From Candidatus Obscuribacter phosphatis (lineage in GTDB: Bacteria > Cyanobacteriota > Vampirovibrionia > Obscuribacterales > Obscuribacteraceae): 64,000 bases of DNA. Position 1 is the stretch's first letter. The number at the start of each line of letters is the position of its first letter. Below are positions 26,199-33,197 of the stretch, piece by piece. Position numbers and translations under genes: made by a program. The stretch lies in NCBI GenBank assembly GCA_001899315.1, contig MOYA01000003.1, positions 396,369 to 460,368 on the forward strand. Direction: 5' to 3'. A model generated the notes under the pieces. It saw nothing but the letters and a program-made list of their open reading frames with translations. It had not been told where the DNA came from and searched no databases.

Positions 26199-27008
26199 TT
26201 AGTCTTTTCTATACTGGGTGACTTGGGTTTCAAGCCATCCTCTCACCTGCAAAGACTCCGCCATTTTCACGCCTGTCATGCGCTCATCGTACATTGCCAC
26301 GCAAAACTGACCCATATTTATCTTGCCTTGGCTAAGTAAATACTCAGCTAATTGCAGCGATTTCATTTCACTATCGGTTACATATCCGGCTGAAAGAATG
26401 AGATCGGCTAAAGGAACGTCAGGGAAACTGCGCATTTGGTTGGTCAAAGCTTGCACTTCAGCCGCCCCGATAAAGTGCGCTTCTTTGAGCAGCTCGACAA
26501 GCATGGGCATAGGCTGCTGAACAATCGGCTGGGTGGTGACCATGAGCGGCTGCGGGGTGCGCACTTCTTGCGCCACCAAAAGCTCAAAGCTGCCGTCGTC
26601 GGGAATAAGACCTTTTGAAACAAGCTCACCACGACTGACGATAAGATCGTGACTGAGTCTCAATCTCGGCTTGCGCAAAATAAAGCCGGCATCTAATACT
26701 TGAAAATATTCGGGCTTGCGATCTTTCGGACTGCCTTCTCTCAAGAACTTCTTAGCTGCTTTGAAAAAACCAGCCACAACAATCGAAGGCGGCACATCGC
26801 AATCGATCTCGAGAGTGCTGTACAAATTGCGGGGAGTCTCGGTCTGGTTCGGTCTTAGATCGGGCACCAAGTCAGGAAACAGTTGGTAAAGCTCACTGCA
26901 TGAATTGACCTGGCCGGCGACATCATTGTCGGCCCAACTTTGTCTTAGAGCTGCGCACAAAATCTGGCTTTCCAGCTCGATCCTGTTTGCTCCACCGGTG
27001 TCAGCCAT
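26199..27008 (-). CDS. protein with degenerate J-like and MshEN-like regions
   Basis: A 269-residue soluble protein. Residues about 60-130 (NLYSTLEIDCDVPPSIVVAG ... VLDAGFILRKPRLRLSHD) follow the spacing of a J domain but lack the HPD motif. The C-terminal third holds two units resembling the N-terminal domain of type II secretion/type IV pilus ATPases: LVELLKEAHFIGAAEVQALT and LADLILSAGYVTDSEMKSLQ, about 30 residues apart. Related units occur in the protein at 41223-43097. It lies 15 bases downstream of the FHA gene and is likely co-transcribed, so a signalling role is plausible but inferred. Confidence 0.65.
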   Translation of the reverse strand: MADTGGANRIELESQILCAALRQSWADNDVAGQVNSCSELYQLFPDLVPDLRPNQTETPRNLYSTLEIDCDVPPSIVVAGFFKAAKKFLREGSPKDRKPEYFQVLDAGFILRKPRLRLSHDLIVSRGELVSKGLIPDDGSFELLVAQEVRTPQPLMVTTQPIVQQPMPMLVELLKEAHFIGAAEVQALTNQMRSFPDVPLADLILSAGYVTDSEMKSLQLAEYLLSQGKINMGQFCVAMYDERMTGVKMAESLQVRGWLETQVTQYRKD

Positions 27009-27023
27009 GCTACCGAATCACTC

Positions 27024-27476
27024 CTAATTCTTCTCTACTTCAAAGGTCAACTCTGTATGACCAACTCGCACTTTATCGCCAGGCGACAAAACCTGACGCT
27101 TAACCACTGGATGTCCATTCAGCAAGGTGCCGTTTGTGGAACCCAGATCTTCAATCCAGAAATCACCGTCTTCAAAAGTTATCCAGGCATGATGCCTCGA
27201 TGTAAAAGTGTCGTCCGGTATGACCACTTGGTTGGAAGGGTCTCTGCCGATTTTGACTTTGGAAGTCTTCATCGAATAGCGCTGCCCGGTCTTCTGAACC
27301 ACCACAACTACTGTGTTCTGGATAGGCTCTTCCACGACCTTAGAATCGCTCTGCTTGAGATAATCAAGCTGCAAACTCTTCAAATCAAGATCTGTCACCG
27401 TAGCACAATAAACGCAGCGGGTGCCCACCGGGGTGGGACGTCCACAACTAGGACAAGCTTCTGTATTTTCCGGCAT
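27024..27476 (-). CDS. FHA-domain protein with N-terminal zinc ribbon
   Basis: 150 residues. An N-terminal zinc-ribbon has CPSC and CVYC cysteine pairs. The C-terminal FHA domain, which reads phosphothreonine, has the conserved IGRD (with the phosphate-contacting arginine), SRHHAWI, and LGSTNGTLLNG. TAGGAGTCGC precedes the ATG. With two Ser/Thr kinases at 36-40 kb, this is a plausible phosphopeptide reader in the same network, though not in the same operon. It heads a cluster of three minus-strand genes. Confidence 0.92.
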   Translation of the reverse strand: MPENTEACPSCGRPTPVGTRCVYCATVTDLDLKSLQLDYLKQSDSKVVEEPIQNTVVVVVQKTGQRYSMKTSKVKIGRDPSNQVVIPDDTFTSRHHAWITFEDGDFWIEDLGSTNGTLLNGHPVVKRQVLSPGDKVRVGHTELTFEVEKN

Positions 27477-27648
27477 GCGACTCCTAACCTAACCCTCAGA
27501 GCGCCAGTTTTCATGAAGTGAACTTTTCATGAAGCACCGCTGCGACACAGGCCTATTATACGCACCCAATAAGGCTAGTAATTCAGGTTCTTCTTCTGAC
27601 AACGAATTCTTTTAAAGATAGTTTGCCCCGCCCTCCGGGCCGGATAAC

Positions 27649-27682
27649 AAAAAAATACCTCCAGGCCTTTAATTTCCTGGAT
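27649..27682 (-). terminator. intrinsic terminator of the zinc-ribbon gene
   Basis: On minus, TCCAGG pairs with CCTGGA around a ten-base loop and a run of seven T follows after four bases. It lies about 26 bases beyond the stop at 27708. Confidence 0.7.
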
Positions 27683-27707
27683 CTCAAGTTTGGGGGCGGG
27701 AAAGAAG

Positions 27708-28055
27708 TCAGGCGCTGGCAGTTCTTACCGAATCATCGGCTTTGGCCACTTCATCTTCGGGCAGGCCTTCACCGCCGCCCTTGCGGGTGCGGAAGCAATA
27801 GGTGCAGTAAACAGGCTTATAGCCCTTGGGCTGGAAAGGTACACGGGTAGGCGAACCACATTCGGCACAGGCGACTTCAGCTGTGCGACCCGGGTCTTCA
27901 CCGTTTCTTTGCACCCGCATCAAAATTCGACAGTTGGGACAGCGCTTGGGCTCATTTACCAGGCCTTTGGTATGAAAAAACTCCTGCTCGCCGGCTGAAA
28001 AGACAAAAGTCTTATTGCAATCCCGGCAATTTATATCCTTATCGTGGAAAACCAT
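27708..28055 (-). CDS. zinc-ribbon protein
   Basis: A 115-residue cytoplasmic protein with three cysteine pairs or groups: INCRDCNKTF, RCPNCRILM and VACAECG ... VYCTYCF. This matches small zinc-ribbon proteins with a probable-zinc-ribbon N-terminus and a CxxC C-terminus, common in Cyanobacteria and Chloroflexi and of unknown function; nucleic-acid or protein contact is the usual guess. AGGTGG lies six bases before the ATG. It has its own terminator on minus. Confidence 0.85.
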   Translation of the reverse strand: MVFHDKDINCRDCNKTFVFSAGEQEFFHTKGLVNEPKRCPNCRILMRVQRNGEDPGRTAEVACAECGSPTRVPFQPKGYKPVYCTYCFRTRKGGGEGLPEDEVAKADDSVRTASA

Positions 28056-28276
28056 AGCGCGCCACCTGTGATATAGGGGTTTCCTTAGTCAAGCGGTTTT
28101 CTCAACAAATTTGCAAGGAGCTATTGATAGGCAAGAAAACCTGAGACGATAAAAGTCTCGATAAACCCATGGTATCACGAAGGCATTTTTAGAGGATATA
28201 GCCCAGCCCCCCGCTAGGGATATCACCATAGAAATATGGCAATCCCCTTAACTGCCAAGAGCTTCACTAACAGCCC

Positions 28277-29269
28277 TCACCGACGAGAATAGGCACCCAC
28301 GCTAAGATCCGCTTCATTTCCCGAAAAGAACGCAGCACTGGCAACCATGGCGGCATTATCGGTACAGAGAGCTATGGGTGGTCGAAAGATCTTGAAACCC
28401 TCAGCCAATGCAAGCTTTTCAAAACGTGATCGCAAATCGCTATTGGCAGCCACGCCGCCCGCCAAGACAATGCGGTCGACGCCATAAGCCTTGGCGCATT
28501 GCACAGTTTTGCGAAAAAGCACACGATTGACGGCATCCTGAAAAGATGCAGCAACATCGGCCGCCACTAAGCCCGACCTGGGGTTTTCCACAGTACGCAT
28601 CACCGCCGTTTTCAAACCACTAAAGCTGAAATCATAGCCGGGCACCTGCCCCTCGGGAAAACTATAGGCCTGGGGATTGCCCTGGCTAGCCAAGCGGTCT
28701 ACAGCCGGTCCACCGGGATAACCAAGCCCTAAAATGCGCGCCACTTTGTCATAAGCCTCGCCCGAGGCATCGTCGATAGTTTGACCGACTATCTCAAAAT
28801 CTTTATAGCTTTTGAAGTGCATAATCTGGGTATGCCCGCCGCTCACAACCAGAGCGATAAAGGGAGGCTCCAACTCGGTTCCTATATAGTTGGCGCAAAC
28901 ATGGGCTTGAATATGGTCCACAGTGAGAAGGGGTTTGTCTAAAGCCCAAGCCATGGCTTTTGCTCCAGCCAAGCCGACCAGCAATGTACCGATTAAGCCG
29001 GGACCATTGGTGCAGGCGATGGCACTGACAGCAGAAAGTACTTCGCTTGTGGAAATGGCAAGCACGCCTGAAGCTTCCAGCAAAAGCTCGTCCAAGAGCG
29101 GATTGAAGGCCTCTAAATGCCGCCTGGCAGCTACTTCCGGCACTACGCCGCCAAAGGCACGGTGCACTTCGGTTTGCGAAACCAATTTAGAGGCAATCAA
29201 GCGCCTGCCGCTTTCCACAAGGGCAAAGGCAGTTTCGTCGCAGCTAGTTTCAATTCCCAGACAAAGCAT
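28277..29269 (-). CDS. tsaD: tRNA N6-threonylcarbamoyladenosine synthase subunit TsaD
   Basis: Transfers the threonylcarbamoyl group to A37 of ANN-decoding tRNAs, with TsaB and TsaE. Length is 330 residues. The ASKHA-fold motifs are LGIETSCDETAFALV at the N-terminus, the metal-binding H119 and H123 in VDHIQAHVCANY, VSGGHTQIMH, DDASGEAYDKVARILG and the AGGVAANSDLR loop. GAAGAGT precedes the ATG. No tsaB or tsaE lies alongside. Intergenic DNA downstream (28056-28276) shows nothing I can identify. Confidence 0.97.
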   Translation of the reverse strand: MLCLGIETSCDETAFALVESGRRLIASKLVSQTEVHRAFGGVVPEVAARRHLEAFNPLLDELLLEASGVLAISTSEVLSAVSAIACTNGPGLIGTLLVGLAGAKAMAWALDKPLLTVDHIQAHVCANYIGTELEPPFIALVVSGGHTQIMHFKSYKDFEIVGQTIDDASGEAYDKVARILGLGYPGGPAVDRLASQGNPQAYSFPEGQVPGYDFSFSGLKTAVMRTVENPRSGLVAADVAASFQDAVNRVLFRKTVQCAKAYGVDRIVLAGGVAANSDLRSRFEKLALAEGFKIFRPPIALCTDNAAMVASAAFFSGNEADLSVGAYSRR

Positions 29270-29404
29270 ACTCTTCAGTTGGCAATCCCGATTTCTACCG
29301 GCTATCTAAACTACCACTTGTTTGGGGCGAATATTTATCTTGCAAACAAGACAACCTATTGACAATGAGCCGGTTCGAGCTTACTATCTTTTCAATTAAC
29401 GCCC

Positions 29405-29470
29405 GGTTCAGGTGCCCGCTTTTTGGGCATATAGAAGGGAAGCCGCGAAATCGGCTGGTTAATTGAGGAG
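29405..29470 (+). promoter_or_regulatory. structured leader with two stem-loops, riboswitch-like
   Basis: TGCCC (29413-29417) pairs with GGGCA (29425-29429), and AGCCG (29441-29445) with CGGCT (29452-29456), joined by ATAGAAGGGA. The piece AGGGAA-GCC-GCGAAAT-CGGC recalls the core of cobalamin riboswitches, but the later conserved boxes are not found, so this is only a candidate structured 5' leader for the secreted-protein genes downstream. Confidence 0.3.
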
Positions 29471-29535
29471 AGCCTGTCTCTACCTTAACTTACTAACAAT
29501 TTGCAGCAATGCTCAGGTCATCGGGTGGCCAGCCA

Positions 29536-30198
29536 ATGAAAAATTATATTCAGACGTTTTCAAGAGCATCTCTCTTTATCAAAGTCCAGGTTGCGGTCTG
29601 GCTGCTTGCCGGGACGACTGCGGCATATGCCCAATCTTTCGATCTGGGCGGCGGTTCCACTGGCGGTGTCAGCATCGGCGCCAATGGTCCCACCGGTGTT
29701 TTGAATAATGCTTCGATGGCTGGGGACGCCCCCACCATAGGTGGAGCAGGCGGTTTTGCAGGCGGTCCGGCTTCTATGGGCGACGCCGGCACAATCGGAA
29801 GAACCAGCTTCCGCACCGGTTTCGGCAATCAAGGCATGGGCATCAACAGCAATGGTCCAACAGACCCAGCCCAGAACCCTTTCAGTGGGCCCGGCAACAA
29901 TTTTGGCATGAGCAACACCACCACCGGTCTCATGGCCCCATACTCGGTCGACAACGCACCCATGCCGGTTTCAGCCACCAATAGTGGTCACATGGATTAC
30001 GGCTTCACCGCTGGACCGCAGCAGTATTATGACAGCATGTACGGTTTGACCAGAGCCGGCAACAACCTTATAGACGACCTCGGCAGAAGATTCACCGGAG
30101 GCTTCATCACAAGCGGCAGACAATCTCTGCCCAGAGTCTCCACCGGTTCGGTAGACATCAATACAGTCACCCGCGGCAGTGCCGGATTTGGACCTTAA
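29536..30198 (+). CDS. secreted glycine-rich protein 1
   Basis: 220 residues. A signal peptide (SLFIKVQVAVWLLAGTTAAYAQ) leads to a Gly/Ala/Thr/Asn-rich mature part (GGGSTGGVSIGANGPTG, GGFAGGPASMGDAGTIG), then a region with Tyr and Arg (GPQQYYDSMYGLTRAG). Not recognised. I prefer the ATG at 29536 because it puts the signal peptide at the N-terminus; ATG 29509 would add nine residues. First of three adjacent genes for exported Gly/Asn-rich proteins with similar style, likely one operon behind the structured leader. Confidence 0.75.
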   Translation: MKNYIQTFSRASLFIKVQVAVWLLAGTTAAYAQSFDLGGGSTGGVSIGANGPTGVLNNASMAGDAPTIGGAGGFAGGPASMGDAGTIGRTSFRTGFGNQGMGINSNGPTDPAQNPFSGPGNNFGMSNTTTGLMAPYSVDNAPMPVSATNSGHMDYGFTAGPQQYYDSMYGLTRAGNNLIDDLGRRFTGGFITSGRQSLPRVSTGSVDINTVTRGSAGFGP

Positions 30199-30239
30199 CC
30201 TGGTTCAAGTCGAGTTTTTCTCATGCGGAGCATTCAAAA

Positions 30240-30899
30240 ATGAAAAGAGTAACCGGACTGACATTAATAGCACTTGCGACATCCCTGATGGGCTTCGCTC
30301 CCTATGCTTCAGCGCAAGGTTATGACACATCGGGTTTGATGCCCACCAATCGCGATATGGGCTATATTTCTCCCAATTTCGGACAAGCCAATAATTCTTT
30401 AGGCTCAAAGGGCGATATTGACAGAGGCAGCTACGAAACCGGCGCTTCGCCCTCTGACTATCAACAATATAACAAGCGAGAAAGTTCGTTCAGCGGCAAA
30501 CAACTCTCTAACGGCGACTACGGACAAGTAAGCGGACGCAGTCTCAATAGCCCCATACATCCTTTTGGTCTTGAACTACCTTATGCCTCGACGGGCGGAT
30601 TGGCTCCAGTATTTGGTTATGGCAGCCAGAACACCGGCGCACCTAGATTCACCAGCGTTTTAGATCTCCCTGTCACAACCATTCTCCCAGGCGGTGGACA
30701 CATTTCGGTGGTCCCGAGCACCGGACAAGTGGTCAGCCGCATCGGCGGAGTGAGAGGCGGTATGACAGTTGGTGCCGATGGCATCAGCGGCGGCTCTATC
30801 GGTAATGGCTCCGGCTTCGGCGGCACCTTCGGATCTGGAGGCGGCACCGTCGGCGGTACGATTCCAGGCCTCGGCACCTTCGGTAATAGCGGTTTCTAA
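30240..30899 (+). CDS. secreted glycine-rich protein 2
   Basis: 219 residues with a signal peptide (GLTLIALATSLMGFAPYASA). The mature part starts with GYDTSGLMPTNRD and has a Tyr/Ser/Asn-rich middle. The segment LDLPVTTILPGGGHISVVPS is followed by a strongly glycine-rich C-terminus (GGSIGNGSGFGGTFGSGGG). GGAG lies nine bases before the ATG. It follows protein 1 by 41 bases. The glycine-rich tail suggests a surface or matrix component; no enzyme motif is seen. Confidence 0.78.
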   Translation: MKRVTGLTLIALATSLMGFAPYASAQGYDTSGLMPTNRDMGYISPNFGQANNSLGSKGDIDRGSYETGASPSDYQQYNKRESSFSGKQLSNGDYGQVSGRSLNSPIHPFGLELPYASTGGLAPVFGYGSQNTGAPRFTSVLDLPVTTILPGGGHISVVPSTGQVVSRIGGVRGGMTVGADGISGGSIGNGSGFGGTFGSGGGTVGGTIPGLGTFGNSGF

Positions 30900-30969
30900 T
30901 TTCTAACCTAGTTTGGATATTTCAAAAGAAAGTCAGATAGCAATCAATTCAAAGTGAGAGGCTAAAAAA

Positions 30970-31776
30970 ATGTCAACCAAAGTGAGTAACCGAGAAAGCG
31001 GTTACACAGCCAAGAAAATCAAACCTCTAGTGGGCGCCGCTCTTTTGGCGGTCTTTGGTTTACAAGCTCTGCCTGCGAAAGCCCAAAGCGTTGGCGACAT
31101 TGTGGCCGGACAAGTGCTCAACCAATTGATGGGCGGCAACCGCAACCAGAACCGCCGCAACTTGCCGCCTGTCAGAATGGATAGTTTTGTACAACAAGCC
31201 GGCGGTCACGCCGAGCATATTTACGGCGACGAAGGGGCAAACGGCCTGCCGCCATATTTTGGATTTAGTAAGGCCCACCGCATTGATACAGGCATCATGG
31301 GCACCAGAAACGCTGGTCTGACCACCGGTCACGGCAGCATCATGCCCGACGCTTGGGGCGGCGACGAATATATCGGCGCCGAGTGGTCGGATACCAACAG
31401 AGGTCGTCCACCGCAGCACTGGGGCGGGCAAAACCTAGACGCCGCGGCACTTGGACAAGCCGCAGCCACAGGACTGATTCAACAGGGCTTGACCGGTCTT
31501 ACATCTTCAGGTAATGACGGCGGCGCCGGACAAGCAACTGGCGGCGATGGACTGCCACCGGCACCGGGACCGGGTTTTCAACCGGCCACAGTGCACGGTC
31601 AATTTGTAGGTTATTACAGCCCCGAAGAAGTAGCCCTATCGCAAACTGACTTCCCTGCTGCATTTGAACAGTTTGTCTATAGCGGACGCTATATGGGCTC
31701 GGCTGAAAACGCCCGCTACATATTGGAAGTAGAAATGGGTCGCCCGCAAAACGGCAGAACCATACCTGGAACTTAA
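30970..31776 (+). CDS. secreted Gly/Asn-rich protein 3
   Basis: 268 residues. A basic n-region and hydrophobic core (PLVGAALLAVFGLQALPAKA) form a signal peptide. The mature part has an Asn/Arg-rich stretch (GGNRNQNRRNLPP), His/Trp/Gly-rich parts (PDAWGGDEYIGAEWSD, RPPQHWGGQN) and a charged C-terminus. AAGTGAGAGG precedes the ATG. Third of the exported trio and closed by the terminator at 31846. No family recognised. Confidence 0.75.
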   Translation: MSTKVSNRESGYTAKKIKPLVGAALLAVFGLQALPAKAQSVGDIVAGQVLNQLMGGNRNQNRRNLPPVRMDSFVQQAGGHAEHIYGDEGANGLPPYFGFSKAHRIDTGIMGTRNAGLTTGHGSIMPDAWGGDEYIGAEWSDTNRGRPPQHWGGQNLDAAALGQAAATGLIQQGLTGLTSSGNDGGAGQATGGDGLPPAPGPGFQPATVHGQFVGYYSPEEVALSQTDFPAAFEQFVYSGRYMGSAENARYILEVEMGRPQNGRTIPGT

Positions 31777-31845
31777 TGAGCTTCTGATAAGAACTTAGTT
31801 AGAACCGAGCGCCAAGCTTGAGTCCTCAATAATTGATAGTCAAAT

Positions 31846-31884
31846 GAAAAGCAACATGTTAAAAACTATGTTGCTTTTCTCTTT
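31846..31884 (+). terminator. intrinsic terminator closing the secreted-protein operon
   Basis: A 12-base perfect stem (31846-31857 with 31868-31879) with a ten-base loop is followed by TCTTTCTT. The A-rich left arm also gives a T-tract on minus. Confidence 0.85.
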
Positions 31885-31965
31885 CTTGGGCTGAATAAGC
31901 AGAGGACAGGGAATGTCTTGATTACTTACTAATACAGCTGCCCTAAAACTTATTGAGGAATATAA

Positions 31966-32340
31966 ATGCCCGAAGTGGTTTCCACGGCAAAGGCCCCTCA
32001 GGCCATTGGTCCGTACAGTCAGGCCGTCAAACATGGCGGTCTAGTTTTTGTATCAGGTCAGATTCCCCTAAGGCCCGACGGCAGCTTGGAGTCGGGTGGT
32101 ATAACCGCCGAAACCAAGCAGGTTCTGGAGAACTTGAAGAACATACTGGCAGCGGCCGGCTCTAGCTTTGAACAAGTCTTGAAAACAACCGTCTTTTTGA
32201 AAGACATGGGCGACTTTGAAGCAATGAATAAAGTTTATGCCGAATATTTTGCCGCGCACAAACCGGCAAGAGCCACTATTCAAGTGGCTAAATTGCCCAA
32301 AGACGTTTCGGTCGAAATCGAATTAGTGGCGGCGTGCTGA
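31966..32340 (+). CDS. ridA: RidA family enamine/imine deaminase
   Basis: 124-residue RidA/YjgF/UK114 protein that hydrolyses reactive enamine and imine intermediates from PLP enzymes. Motifs are GPYSQAV, VFVSGQIP, TTVFLKDMGDF, the substrate-carboxylate arginine R102 in PARATIQVAKLP, and the C-terminal EIELVA with the conserved glutamate. The subunits form a trimer in this family. ATTGAGGAATATAA precedes the ATG. The prepilin peptidase gene follows with no gap (its alternative GTG start overlaps). Confidence 0.95.
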   Translation: MPEVVSTAKAPQAIGPYSQAVKHGGLVFVSGQIPLRPDGSLESGGITAETKQVLENLKNILAAAGSSFEQVLKTTVFLKDMGDFEAMNKVYAEYFAAHKPARATIQVAKLPKDVSVEIELVAAC

Positions 32341-32342
32341 TT

Positions 32343-32921
32343 ATGGGTCTAAGTATCACCGACATAATCGCCCTGGTCACCACCGCCATTGGTGCCGGCA
32401 CCGATCTTTCCACCCGCAAAATCTACAATTGGCTGACCTTCCCCACTGCAGTCTTGGGTGTGGTCCTAAACGGCTATTTCAACGGCATCTATACCGGCTT
32501 TCAAAAAGTAGGCGCCGTTGAAGCGGCCTGCGCCTGGGCTATAGCCACAGCAATAATGTGCTTTCCCAACCCCGGCAAAAGAATGCACTTCGGCGACGTC
32601 AAGATGATGGCAGCGGTGGGCGCCTTACTAGGCTATATCAAGTTTTTGATTTGCATGTTCTATTTCAGTCTTTTTTACGGGCTGGTAGCCATGTTTCTCA
32701 TTCTCAAATCAATACCGAAAGAACAAGTTAAGGGATTTTTGCTCTTGCTTAAGTCTTTTGTATTTGCCGGGGTGAACCTATCAGAAGGCTTCGACATGGC
32801 CGAGGTAGACAAGGCCAGGAAGAAGTTAATCCCACTTGGTCCGATCATTTTCGCAGCCACTCTGGCAGCAGTTTTTGCCGACCGCTTTACCATGCACTTC
32901 CTTGGCTTTACTTGGTACTAA
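32343..32921 (+). CDS. prepilin peptidase-like (A24, CpaA-type) membrane protein
   Basis: 192 residues, about six hydrophobic segments. The two catalytic aspartates of A24 peptidases are seen in GTDLSTRKIYNWLT and MHFGDVKMMAAVGA (the FGDVK variant of GxGD). There is no N-methylation domain, so it fits the short CpaA/TadV-type enzymes that cut type IVb pilin leaders. The protein has an extra C-terminal membrane segment. Start at ATG 32343, with GTG 32334 overlapping ridA as the alternative. No pilin gene is close, but the SAF (CpaB-like) proteins at 46.3 and 53.8 kb and MshEN proteins may hint at tad-type parts elsewhere. Confidence 0.82.
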   Translation: MGLSITDIIALVTTAIGAGTDLSTRKIYNWLTFPTAVLGVVLNGYFNGIYTGFQKVGAVEAACAWAIATAIMCFPNPGKRMHFGDVKMMAAVGALLGYIKFLICMFYFSLFYGLVAMFLILKSIPKEQVKGFLLLLKSFVFAGVNLSEGFDMAEVDKARKKLIPLGPIIFAATLAAVFADRFTMHFLGFTWY

Positions 32922-33009
32922 AGGGCAGCGTTTTTAGCATAAGGCGCGCTCTTAACCGCACATTAACCAGCCTCTGCCATAGTTAGACAAGTTGCAGAGG
33001 AAGCAAATT

Positions 33010-33171
33010 ATGAGCGCCGCCACAGGCATTGTTTATCTAGATTTCTTAGTCAGACCCTTTCTAAAAGTGGCTATGAAGTTTCCAGCCATAGGGCTCTTCG
33101 TACTCTTCGTCGTCTATGCCGCCATCGGCTATATTGCACTAAAGAGCGCCTTTCTTTCAGACCACACATAG
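33010..33171 (+). CDS. 53-residue small membrane protein
   Basis: A short frame with a good ribosome site (AGAGGAAG eight bases before the ATG). It encodes one hydrophobic segment (FPAIGLFVLFVVYAAIGYIAL) with basic residues just before it (RPFLKVAMK), as in a single-pass membrane protein with a cytoplasmic N-terminus. Not recognised. It lies between the prepilin peptidase and the amidohydrolase, same strand. Confidence 0.6.
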   Translation: MSAATGIVYLDFLVRPFLKVAMKFPAIGLFVLFVVYAAIGYIALKSAFLSDHT

Positions 33172-33197
33172 ACAAGCAAGCATAGTAAAATTTGGCG

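Noticed and set aside
29405-29470. Full cobalamin riboswitch
   Set aside because: Only the AGGGAA-stem part is similar; the CCCCGC and terminal conserved boxes are absent, so it is listed only as a low-confidence structured leader.
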